From positions 744,001-808,000 of the forward strand of contig NC_079881.1 of NCBI RefSeq assembly GCF_029227915.1: 64,000 nucleotides of DNA, given 5' to 3'. The stretch comes from Hydractinia symbiolongicarpus. Lineage: Eukaryota; Cnidaria; Hydrozoa; Anthoathecata; Hydractiniidae. Every line of letters starts with the position of its first letter. Position 1 is the first letter of the stretch. Made by a program: the position numbers and the translations under genes. Shown here piece by piece: positions 48,940-60,935 of this stretch. The notes under the pieces are model-generated. The model saw only the letters and a program-made list of their open reading frames with translations, had not been told where the DNA came from and did no database searches.

Positions 48940-51370
48940 TGGTGAAAAGATAATTAAAAAAAATCGTTTTGGAAATGAGTTTACTCACAGGGTACTTTCT
49001 TTGTATACATTCGACTATACGGGCCAAGCCCGGGATGTACGGGAAATGGCGGGTTTTCGTTTGCCGGCGATTAAACTTCTTTTATTCAGCGTCTCATCAA
49101 AAATGAAAACATTTCTGAAAACTGCAAGTCTCATGCGTTTTAGTGGTGAAAAGATAATTAAAAAAAAACGTTTTGGAAATGAGTTTACTCACAGGGTACT
49201 TTCTTTGTATACTTTTGACTATACGGGCCGAGTCCGGGGTTTACGGGAAATGGCGGGTTTTCGTTTGCCGGCGATTAAACTTCTTTTATTCAGCGTCTCA
49301 TCAAAAATGAAAACATTTTTGAAAACTACAAGTCTCATGCGTTTTAGTGGTGAAAACATAATTTAAAAAATCGTTCGGGAAATGAGTTTACTCCCTGGGT
49401 ACTTTCTTTGTATACTTTTGACTATACGGGCCGAGTCCGGGGTTTACGGGAAATGGCGGGTTTTAGTTTGCCGGCGATTAAACTTCTTTTATGCAGCGTC
49501 TCATCAAAAATGAAAACATTTTTGAAAACTACAAGTCTCATGCGTTTTAGTGGTTAAATAATAATTTAAAAAATCGTTCAGGAAATGAGTTTACTCCCAG
49601 GGTACTTTCTTTGTATACTTTTGACTATACGGGCCGAGTCCGGGATTTACGGGAAATCGCGGGTTTTCGTTTGCCGGCGATTAAACTTCTTTTATTCAGC
49701 GTCTCATCAAAAATGAAAACATTTCTGAAAACTGCAAGTCTCATGCGTTTTAGTGGTGAAAAGATAATTAAAAAAAAACGTTTTGGAAATGAGTTTACTC
49801 ACAGGGTACTTTCTTTGTATACTTTTGACTATACGGGCCGAGTCCGGGGTTTACGGGAAATGGCGGGTTTTCGTTTGCCGGCGATTAAACTTCTTTTATT
49901 CAGCGTCTCATCAAAAATGAAAACATTTTTGAAAACTACAAGTCTCATGCGTTTTAGTGGTGAAAACATAATTTAAAAAATCGTTCGGGAAATGAGTTTA
50001 CTCCCTGGGTACTTTCTTTGTATACTTTTGACTATACGGGCCGAGTCCGGGGTTTACGGGAAATGGCGGGTTTTAGTTTGCCGGCGATTAAACTTCTTTT
50101 ATGCAGCGTCTCATCAAAAATGAAAACATTTTTGAAAACTACAAGTCTCATGCGTTTTAGTGGTTAAATAATAATTTAAAAAATCGTTTAGGAAATGAGT
50201 TTACTCCCAGGGTACTTTCTTTGTATACTTTTGACTATACGGGCCGAGTCCGGGATTTACGGGAAATCGCGGGTTTTCGTTTGCCGGCGAATAAACTTCT
50301 TTTATTCAGCGTCTCATCAAAAATGAAAACATTTTTAAAAACTACAAGTCTCATGTGCTTTAGTGGTGAAAAAATAATTTAAAAAATCGTTCGGGAAATG
50401 AGTTTACTCCCTGGGTACTTTCTTTGTATACTTTTGACTATACGGGCCGAGTCCGGGGTTTACGGGAAATGGCGGGTTTTCCTTTGCCGGCGATTAAACT
50501 TCTTTTATTCAGCGTCTCATCAAAAATGAAAACATTTTTGAAAACTACAAGTCTCATGCGTTTTAGTGGTGAAAACATAATTTAAAAAATCGTTCGGGAA
50601 ATGAGTTTACTCCCTGGGTACTTTCTTTGTATACTTTTGACTATACGGGCCGAGTCCGGGGTTTACGGGAAATGGCGGGTTTTCGTTTGCCGGCGATTAA
50701 ACTTCTTTTATGCAGCGTCTCATCAAAAATGAAAACATTTTTGAAAACTACAAGTCTCATGCGTTTTAGTGGTTAAATAATAATTTGAAAAATCCTTCGG
50801 GAAATGAGTTTACTCCCAGGGTACTTTCTTTGTATACTTTTGACTATACGGGCCGAGTCCGGGATTTACGGGAAATCGCGGGTTTTCGTTTGCCGGCGAT
50901 TAAACTTCTTTTATTCAGCGTCTCATTAAAAATGAAAACATTTTTAAAAACTACAAGTCTCATGTGCTTTAGTGGTGAAAAAATAATTTAAAAAATCGTT
51001 CGGGAAATGAGTTTACTCCCTGGGTACTTTCTTTGTATACTTTTGACTATACGGGCCGAGTCCGGGGTTTACGGGAAATGGCGGGTTTTCGTTTGCCGGC
51101 GATTAAACTTCTTTTATTCAGCGTCTCATCAAAAATGAAAACATTTTTGAAAACTACAAGTCTCATGCGTTTTAGTGGTGAAAACATAATTTAAAAAATC
51201 GTTCGGGAAATGAGTTTACTCCCTGGGTACTTTCTTTGTATACTTTTGACTATACGGGCGGAGTCCGGGGTTTACGGGAAATGGCGGGTTTTCGTTTGCC
51301 GGCGATTAAACTTCTTTTATGCAGCGTGTCATCAAAAATGAAAACATTTTTGAAAACTACAAGTCTCATG
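48940..51370 (+). repeat. Trimeric HOR, 609-610 bp, about four units
   Basis: The rare ATGCAGCG variant lies at 49,491, 50,101, 50,710 and 51,319. Each unit has an ATGCAGCG monomer, a GGTTAAATAA or CCCAGGG monomer and an ACATAATTT monomer. In the early units a one-base-longer AT block (GATAATTAAAAAAAA) removes a stop and makes 204-bp monomers, which creates frames of up to 189 codons. Confidence 0.83.
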
Positions 51371-53250
51371 CGTTTTAGTGGTTAAATAATAATTTAAAAA
51401 ATCGTTCGGGAAATGAGTTTACTCCCTGGGTACTTTCTTTGTATACTTTTGACTATACGGGCCGAGTCGGGGATTTACGGGAAGTCGCGGTTTTTCGTTT
51501 GCCGGCGATTAAACTTCTTTTATTCAGCGTCTCATCAAAAATGAAAACATTTTTGTAAACTACAAGTCTTATGCGTTTTAGTGGTGAAAAAATAATTTAA
51601 AAAATCGTTTTGGAAATGAGTTTACTCCCTGGGTACTTTCTTTGTATACTTTTGACTATACGGGCCGAGTCCGGGGTTTACGGGAAATGGCGAGTTTTCG
51701 TTTGCCGGCGATTAAACTTCTTTTATTCAGCGTCTCATTAAAAATGAAAACATTTTTGAAAACTGCAAGTCTCATGCGTTTTAGTGGTGAAAAGATAACT
51801 TAAAAAATCGTTTTGGAAATGAGTTTAGTCACAGGGTACTTTCTTTGTATACATTCGACTATACGGGCCAAGCCCGGGATGTACGGGAAATCGCGAGTTT
51901 TCGTTTGCCGGCGATTAAATCACTTTCATTAAGCGTCTCATCAAAAATGAAAACATTTCTGAAAACTACAAGTCTCATGCGTTTTAGTGGTTAAATAATA
52001 ATTTAAAAAATCGTTCGGGAAATGAGTTTACTCCCAGGGTACTTTTTTTGTATACTTTTGACTATACGGGCCGAGTCCGGGATTTACGGGAAATCGCGGG
52101 TTTTCGTTTGCCGGCGATTAAACTTCTTTTATTCAGCGTCTCATCAAAAATGAAAATATTTTTAAAAACTACAAGTCTCATGTGCTTTAGTGGTGAAAAA
52201 ATAATTTAAAAAATCATTCGGGAAATGGGTTTACTCCCTGGGTACTTTCTTTGTATACTTTTGACTATACGGGCCGAGTCCGGGGTTTACGGGAAATGGC
52301 GGGTTTTCGTTTGCCGGCGATTAAACTTCTTTTATTCAGCGTCTCTTCAAAAATGAAAACATTTTTGTAAACTACAAGTCTCATGCGTTTTAGTGGTGAA
52401 AAAATAATTTAAAAAATCGTTTTGGAAATGAGTTTACTCCCTGGGTACTTTCTTTGTATACTTTTGACTATACGGGCCGAGTCCGGGGTTTACGGGAAAT
52501 GGCGAGTTTTCGTTTGCCGGCGATTAAACTTCTTTTATTCAGCGTCTCATTAAAAATGAAAACATTTTTGAAAACTGCAAGTCTCATGCGTTTTAGTGGT
52601 GAAAAGATAACTTAAAAAATCGTTTTGGAAATGAGTTTACTCACAGGGTACTTTCTTTGTATACATTCGACTATACGGGCCAAGCCCGCGATGTACGGGA
52701 AATCGCGAGTTTTCGTTTGCCGGCGATTAAATCACTTTCATTATGCGTCTCATCAAAAATGAAAACATTTCTGAAAACTACAAGTCTCATGCGTTTTAGT
52801 GGTTAAATAATAAATTAAAAAATCGTTCGGGAAATGAGTTTACTCCCAGGGTACTTTTTTTGTATACTTTTGACTATACGGGCCGAGTCCGGGATTTACG
52901 GGAAATCGCGGGTTTTAGTTTGCCGGCGATTAAACTTCTTTTATTCAGCGTCTCATCAAAAATGAAAATATTTTTAAAAACTACAAGTCTCATGTGCTTT
53001 AGTGGTGAAAAAATAATTTAAAAAATCATTCGGGAAATGAGTTTACTCCCTGGGTACTTTCTTTGTATACTTTTGACTATACGGGCCGAGTCCGGGGTTT
53101 ACGGGAAATGGCGGGTTTTCGTTTGCCGGCGATTAATCTTCTTTTATTCAGCGTCTCATCAAAAATGAAAACATTTTTGAAAACTACAAGTCTAATGGGT
53201 TTTAGTGGTGAAAAGATAATTTAAAAAATCGTTTTGGAAATGAGTTTACT
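51365..53250 (+). repeat. 1.9-kb segment, copy 1 of a 5,482-bp-spaced pair
   Basis: Every private variant recurs 5,482 bp (27 monomers) downstream: GAAGTCGC at 51,481 and 56,963; CAAGCCCG before CGATG at 52,681 and 58,163; TTATGCG at 52,741 and 58,223; TCTAATGG at 53,191 and 58,673. Inside, a four-monomer unit is itself repeated with about 812-bp spacing (CGAGTTTTCG at 51,691 and 52,503). Confidence 0.87.
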
Positions 53251-56200
53251 CACAGGGTACTTTCTTTGTATACATTCGACTATAAAGGCCAAGCCCGGGA
53301 TTTACGGGAAATCGCGGCTTTTATTTTGCCGGCGATTAAACCACTTTCATTAGGCGTCTCATCAAAAATGAAAACATTTCTGAAAACTACAAGTCTCATG
53401 CGTTTTAGTGGTGAAAAAATAATTTAAAAAATCGTTTGGGAAATGAGTTTACTCCCTGGGTACCTTCTTTGTATACTTTTGACTATACGGGCCGAATCCG
53501 GGAATTACGGGAAATCGCAGGTTTTCGTTTGCCGGCGATTAACCTTCTTTTATTCAGCGTCTCATCAAAAATGAAAACATTCACGAAAACTACAAGTCTC
53601 ATGGGCTTTAGTAGTGAAATTATAATTTAAAAAATCGTTCGGGAAATGAGTTTACTCCCTGGGTACTTTCTTTGTATACTTTTGCCTATACGGGCCGAGT
53701 CCGGGGTTTACGGGAAATGGCGGGTTTTCGGTTGCCGCCGATTAAACTCCTTTTATTCAGCGTCTCATCAAAAATGAAAACATTTTTGAAAACTACAAGT
53801 CTCATGCGTTTTAGTGGTGAAAAGATAATTTAAAAAATCGTTTTGGAAATGAGTTTACTCACAGGGTACTTTCTTTGTATACATTCGACTATACGGGCCA
53901 AGCTCGGGATTTACGGGAAATCGCGGAATTTCGTTTGCCGGCGATTAAACCACTTTCACTAAGCGTCTCACCAAAAATGAAAACATTTCTGAAAACTACA
54001 AGTCTCATGCGTTTTAGTGGTGAAATAATAATTTAAAAAATCGTTCGGGAAATGAGTTTACTCCCAGGGTACTTTCTTTGTATACTTTTGACTATACGGG
54101 CCGAGTCCGGGATTTACGGGAAATCGCGGGTTTTTGTTTGCCGGCGATTAAACTTCTTTTATTCAGAGTCTCATCAAAAATGAAAACATTTTTGAAAACT
54201 ACAAGTCTCATGCGTTTTAGTGGTGAAATAATAATTTAAAAAATCGTTTGGGAAATGAGTTTACTCCCTGGGTACCTTCTTTGTATACTTTTGACTATAC
54301 GGGCCGAATCCGGGAATTACGGGAAATCGCAGGTTTTCGTTTGCCGGCGATTAACCTTCTTTTATTCAGCGTCTCATCAAAAATGAAAACATTTACGAAA
54401 ACTACAAGTCTCATGGGCTTTAGTGGTGAAATTATGATTTAAAAAATCGTTCGGGAAATGAGTTTACTCCCTGGGTACTTTCTTTGTATACTTTTGCCTA
54501 TACGGGCCGAGTCCGGGGTTTACGGGAAATGGCGGGTTTTCGGTTGCCGCCGATTAAACTCCTTTTATTCAGCGTCTCATCAAAAATGAAAACATTTTTG
54601 AAAACTACAAGTCTCATGCGTTTTAGTGGTGAAAAGATAATTTAAAAAATCGTTTTGGAAATGAGTTTACTCACAGGGTACTTTCTTTGTATACATTCGA
54701 CTATACGGGCCAAGCTCGGGATTTACGGGAAATCGCGGAATTTCGTTTGCCGGCGATTAAACCACTTTCACTAAGCGTCTCACCAAAAATGAAAACATTT
54801 CTGAAAACTACAAGTCTCATGCGTTTTAGTGGTGAAATAATAATTTAAAAAATCGTTCGGGAAATGAGTTTACTCCCAGGGTACTTTCTTTGTATACTTT
54901 TGACTATACGGGCCGAGTCCGGGATTTACGGGAAATCGCGGGTTTTTGTTTGCCGGCGATTAAACTTCTTTTATTCAGAGTCTCATCAAAAATGAAAACA
55001 TTTTTGAAAACTACAAGTCTCATGCGTTTTAGTGGTGAAATAATAATTTAAAAAATCGTTTGGGAAATGAGTTTACTCCCTGGGTACCTTCTTTGTATAC
55101 TTTTGACTATACGGGCCGAATCCGGGAATTACGGGAAATCGCAGGTTTTCGTTTGCCGGCGATTAACCTTCTTTTATTCAGCGTCTCATCAAAAATGAAA
55201 ACATTTACGAAAACTACAAGTCTCATGGGCTTTAGTGGTGAAATTATGATTTAAAAAATCGTTCGGGAAATGAGTTTACTCCCTGGGTACTTTCTTTGTA
55301 TACTTTTGCCTATACGGGCCGAGTCCGGGGTTTACGGGAAATGGCGGGTTTTCGTTTGCCGGCGATTAAACTCCTTTTATTCAGCGTCTCATCAAAAATG
55401 AAAACATTTTTGAAAACTACAAGTCTCATGCGTTTTAGTGGTGAAAAGATAATTTAAAAAATCGTTTTGGAAATGAGTTTACTTCATAGGGTACTTTCTT
55501 TGTATACATTCGACTATACGGGCCAAGCTCGGGATTTACGGGAAATCGCGGAATTTCGTTTGCCGGCGATTAAACCACTTTCACTAAGCGTCTCACCAAA
55601 AATGAAAACATTTCTGAAAACTACAAGTCTCAAGCGTTTTAGTGGTGAAATAATAATTTAAAAAATCGTTCGGGAAATGAGTTTACTCCCAGGGTACTTT
55701 CTTTGTAAACTTTTGACTATACGGGCCGAGTCCGGGATTTACGGGAAATCGCGGGTTTTCGTTTGCCGGCGATTAAACTTCTTTTATTCAGAGTCTCATC
55801 AAAAATGAAAACATTTTTGAAAACTACAAGTCTCATGCGTTTTAGTGGTGAAATAATAATTTAAAAAATCGTTCGGGAAATGAGTTTACTCCCAGGGTAC
55901 TTTCTTTGTATACTTTTGACTATACGGGCCGAGTCCGGGATTTACGGGAAGTCGCGGGTTTTCGTTTGCCGGCGATTAAACTTCTTTTATTCAGCGTCTC
56001 ATCAAAAATGAAAACATTTTTAAAAACTACAAGTCTCATGGGCTTTAGTGGTGAAATAATAATTTAAAAAATCGTTCGGGAAATGAGTTTACTCCCTGGG
56101 TACTTTCTTTGTATACTTTTGACTATACGGGCCGAGTCCGGGGTTTACGGGAAATGGCGGGTTTTCGTTTGCCGGCGATTAAACTCCTTTTATTCAGCGT

Positions 56201-56846
56201 CTGATCAAAAATGAAAACATTTTTAAAAACTACAAGTCTCATGCGTTTTAGTGGTGAAAAGATAATTTAAAAAATCGTTTTGGAAATGAGTTTACCCACA
56301 GGGTACTTTCTTTGTGTACATTCGACTATAAGGGCCAAGCCCGGGATTTACGGGAAATCGCGGAATTTCGTTTGCCGGCGATTAAACCACTTTCACTAAG
56401 CGTCTCATCAAAAATGAAAACATTTTTAAAAACTACAAGTCTCATGCGTTTTAGTGGTGAAAAGATAATTTAAAAAATCGTTTTGGAAATAAGTTTACCC
56501 ACAGGGTACTTTCTTTGTGTACATTCGACTATACGGGCCAAGCCCGGGATTTACGGGAAATCGCGGAATTTCGTTTGCCGGCGATTAAACCACTTTCACT
56601 AAGCGTCTCATCAAAAATGAAAACATTTTTAAAAACTACAAGTCTCATGGGCTTTAGTGGTGAAATAATAATTTAAAAAATCGTTCGGGAAATGAGTTTA
56701 CTCCCTGGGTACTTTCTTTGTATACTTTTGCCTATACGGGCCGAGTCCGGGGTTTACGGGAAATGGCGGGTTTTCGGTTGCCGCCGATTAAACTTCTTTT
56801 ATTCAGCGTCTCATCAAAAATGAAAACATTTCTAAAAACTACAAGT
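53251..56846 (+). repeat. Tetrameric HOR, 812 bp, three units plus flank
   Basis: The TTTGGGAAATG monomer recurs with 812-bp spacing near 53,436, 54,248 and 55,060. The TTTTGCCTATACGGG variant lies near 53,684, 54,496 and 55,308, and ATTCAGAG at 54,161, 54,973 and 55,786. The third unit has a 1-bp gain (ACTTCATAGGG, about 55,481) and has lost CGGTTGCCGCCG. That variant is present in units one and two and again near 56,775. Confidence 0.84.
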
Positions 56847-58732
56847 CTCATGCGTTTTAGTGGTTAAATAATAATTTAAAAAATCGTTCGGGAAATGAGT
56901 TTACTCCCTGGGTACTTTCTTTGTATACTTTTGACTATACGGGCCGAGTCGGGGATTTACGGGAAGTCGCGGTTTTTCGTTTGCCGGCGATTAAACTTCT
57001 TTTATTCAGCGTCTCATCAAAAATGAAAACATTTTTGTAAACTACAAGTCTTATGCGTTTTAGTGGTGAAAAAATAATTTAAAAAATCGTTTTGGAAATG
57101 AGTTTACTCCCTGGGTACTTTCTTTGTATACTTTTGACTATACGGGCCGAGTCCGGGGTTTACGGGAAATGGCGAGTTTTCGTTTGCCGGCGATTAAACT
57201 TCTTTTATTCAGCGTCTCATTAAAAATGAAAACATTTTTGAAAACTGTAAGTCTCATGCGTTTTAGTGGTGAAAAGATAACTTAAAAAATCGTTTTGGAA
57301 ATGAGTTTAGTCACAGGGTACTTTCTTTGTATACATTCGACTATACGGGCCAAGCCCGGGATGTACGGGAAATCGCGAGTTTTCGTTTGCCGGCGATTAA
57401 ATCACTTTCATTAAGCGTCTCATCAAAAATGAAAACATTTCTGAAAACTACAAGTCTCATGCGTTTTAGTGGTTAAATAATAATTTAAAAAATCGTTCGG
57501 GAAATGAGTTTACTCCCAGGGTACTTTTTTTGTATACTTTTGACTATACGGGCCGAGTCCGGGATTTACGGGAAATCGCGGGTTTTCGTTTGCCGGCGAT
57601 TAAACTTCTTTTATTCAGCGTCTCATCAAAAATGAAAATATTTTTAAAAACTACAAGTCTCATGTGCTTTAGTGGTGAAAAAATAATTTAAAAAATCATT
57701 CGGGAAATGGGTTTACTCCCTGGGTACTTTCTTTGTATACTTTTGACTATACGGGCCGAGTCCGGGGTTTACGGGAAATGGCGGGTTTTCGTTTGCCGGC
57801 GATTAAACTTCTTTTATTCAGCGTCTCTTCAAAAATGAAAACATTTTTGTAAACTACAAGTCTCATGCGTTTTAGTGGTGAAAAAATAATTTAAAAAATC
57901 GTTTTGGAAATGAGTTTACTCCCTGGGTACTTTCTTTGTATACTTTTGACTATACGGGCCGAGTCCGGGGTTTACGGGAAATGGCGAGTTTTCGTTTGCC
58001 GGCGATTAAACTTCTTTTATTCAGCGTCTCATTAAAAATGAAAACATTTTTGAAAACTGCAAGTCTCATGCGTTTTAGTGGTGAAAAGATAACTTAAAAA
58101 ATCGTTTTGGAAATGAGTTTACTCACAGGGTACTTTCTTTGTATACATTCGACTATACGGGCCAAGCCCGCGATGTACGGGAAATCGCGAGTTTTCGTTT
58201 GCCGGCGATTAAATCACTTTCATTATGCGTCTCATCAAAAATGAAAACATTTCTGAAAACTACAAGTCTCATGCGTTTTAGTGGTTAAATAATAATTTAA
58301 AAAATCGTTCGGGAAATGAGTTTACTCCCAGGGTACTTTTTTTGTATACTTTTGACTATACGGGCCGAGTCCGGGATTTACGGGAAATCGCGGGTTTTAG
58401 TTTGCCGGCGATTAAACTTCTTTTATTCAGCGTCTCATCAAAAATGAAAATATTTTTAAAAACTACAAGTCTCATGTGCTTTAGTGGTGAAAAAATAATT
58501 TAAAAAATCATTCGGGAAATGAGTTTACTCCCTGGGTACTTTCTTTGTATACTTTTGACTATACGGGCCGAGTCCGGGGTTTACGGGAAATGGCGGGTTT
58601 TCGTTTGCCGGCGATTAATCTTCTTTTATTCAGCGTCTCATTAAAAATGAAAACATTTTTGAAAACTACAAGTCTAATGGGTTTTAGTGGTGAAAAGATA
58701 ATTTAAAAAATCGTTTTGGAGATGAGTTTACT
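56847..58732 (+). repeat. 1.9-kb segment, copy 2 of the 5,482-bp-spaced pair
   Basis: Nearly base-identical to 51,365-53,250, with only scattered changes (for example AAAACTGTAAG against AAAACTGCAAG). Similarity ends abruptly at about 58,732, where copy 1 goes on to ATAAAGGCC and copy 2 to ATACGGGCC. Confidence 0.87.
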
Positions 58733-60935
58733 CACAGGGTACTTTCTTTGTATACATTCGACTATACGGGCCAAGCCCGGGATTTACGGGAAATCGCGGG
58801 TTTTCGTTTGCCGGCGATTAAACCACTTTCAATAGGCGTCTCATCAAAAATGAAAACATTTCTGAAAACTACAAGTCTCATGCGTTTTAGTGGTGAAAAA
58901 ATAATTTAAAAAATCGTTCGGGAAATGAGTTTACTCCCTGGGTACTTTCTTTGTGTACTTTTGACTATACGGGCCGAGTCGGAGATTTACGGGAAGTCGC
59001 GGGTTTTCGTTTGCCGGCGATTAAACTTCTTTTATTCAGCGTCTCATCAAAAATGAAAACATTTTTAAAAACTACAAGTCTCATGGGCTTTAGTGGTTAA
59101 ATAATAATTTAAAAAATCGTTCGGGAAATGAGTTTACTCCCTGGGTACTTTCTTTGTATACATTCGACTATACGGGCCAAGCCCGGGATGTACGGGAAAT
59201 CGCGGGTTTCGTTTGCCGGCGATTAAACCACTTTCATCAAGCGTCTCATCAAAAATGAAAACATTTCTGAAAACCACAAGTCTCATGCGTTTTAGTGATG
59301 AAAAAATAATTTAAAAAATCGTTCGGGAAATGAGTTTACTCCCTGGGTACTTTCTTTGTATACTTTTGACTATGCGGGCAGAGTCCGGGATTTACGGGAA
59401 GTCTCGGGTTTTCGTTTGCCGGCGATTAAACTTCTTTTATTCAGCGTCTCATCAAAAATGAAAACATTTTTGAAAACTACAAGTCTCATGCGTTTTAGTG
59501 GTGAAAAAATAATTTAAAAAATCGTTCGGGAAATGAGTTTACTCCCTGGGTACTTTCTTTGTATACTTTTGACTATACGGGCCGAGTCGGAGATTTACGG
59601 GAAGTCGCGGGTTTTCGTTTGCCGGCGATTAAACTTCTTTTATTCAGCGTCTCATCAAAAATGAAAACATTTTTAAAAACTACAAGTCTCATGGGCTTTA
59701 GTGGTGAAATAATAATTTAAAAAATTGTTCGGGAAATGAGTTTACTCCCTGGGTACTTTCTTTGTATACATTCGACTATACAGGCCAAGCCCGGGATGTA
59801 CGGGAAATCGCGGGTTTCGTTTGCCGGCGATTAAACCACTTTTATTAAGCGTCTCATCAAAAATGAAAACATTTCTGAAAACTACAAGTCTCATGCGTTT
59901 TAGTGATGAAAAAATAATTTAAAAAATCGTTCGGGAAATGAGTTTACTCCCTGGGTACTTTCTTTGTATACTTTTGGCTATACGGGCCGAGTCCGGGATT
60001 TACGGGAAGTCGCGGGTTTTCGTTTGCGGGCGATTAAACTTCTTTTATTTAGCGTCTCATCAAAAATAAAAACATTTTTGAAAACTACAAGTCTCATGCG
60101 TTTTATTGGTAAAATAATAATTTTAAAAATCGTTCGGGAAATGAGTTTACACCCAGGGTACTTTCTTTGTATACTCTTGACTATACGGGCTGAGTCCGGG
60201 ATTTACTGGAAATCGCAGGTTTTCGTTTGCCGGCGATTAAACTTCTTCTATTCAGCGTCTCATCAAAAATGAAAACATTTTTGTAAACTACAAGTCTTAT
60301 GCGTTTTAGTGGTGATAAAATAATTTAAAAAATCGTTCGGGAAATGAGTTTAGTCCCTGGGTACTTTCTTTGTTTACTTTTGACTATACGGGCCGAGTCC
60401 GGGGTTTACGGGAAATGGCGGGTTTTTGTTTGCCGGCGATTAAACTTCTTTTATTCAGCGTCTCATCAAAAATGAAAACATTTTTGAAAACTACAAGTCC
60501 CATGCGTTTTAGTGGTGAAAAGATAATTTAAAAAATCGTTTTGGAAATGAGTTTACTCACAGGGTAATTTCTTTGTATACATTCGACTATACGGGCCAAG
60601 CCCGGTATTTACGGGAAATCGCGGGTTTTCGTTTGCCGGCGATTAAACCACTTTCATTAGGCGTCTCATCAAAAATGAAAACATTTCTGAAAACTACAAG
60701 TCTCATGCGTTTTAGTGGTGAAAAAATAATTTAAAAAATCGTTCGGGAAATGAGTTTACTCCCTGGGTACCTTCTTTGTATACTTTTGACTATACGAGCC
60801 GAATCCGGGATTTACGGGAAATCGCGGGTTTTCGTTTGCCGGCGATTAAACTTCTTTTATTCAGCGTCTCATCAAAAATGAAAACATTTTTGAAAACTAC
60901 AAGTCTCATGGGCTTTAGTGGTGAAATAATAATTT
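58733..60935 (+). repeat. Mixed monomers without a clear HOR
   Basis: About eleven monomers with diverse types. One at about 59,130-59,270 has the CATCAAGCG form otherwise seen mainly at 13.8-31.8 kb. Several have private changes (TTGGCTATACGG near 59,975, TTTATTGGTAAAATAATAATTTT near 60,110). No unit repeats within the stretch. Confidence 0.65.

Noticed and set aside
48797-49366. Open frames of 60-189 codons as genes throughout the window, the longest here
   Set aside because: They recur in nearly every monomer, exist on both strands, follow the 203/204-bp period, and many begin only at TTG. No known protein family is recognisable.
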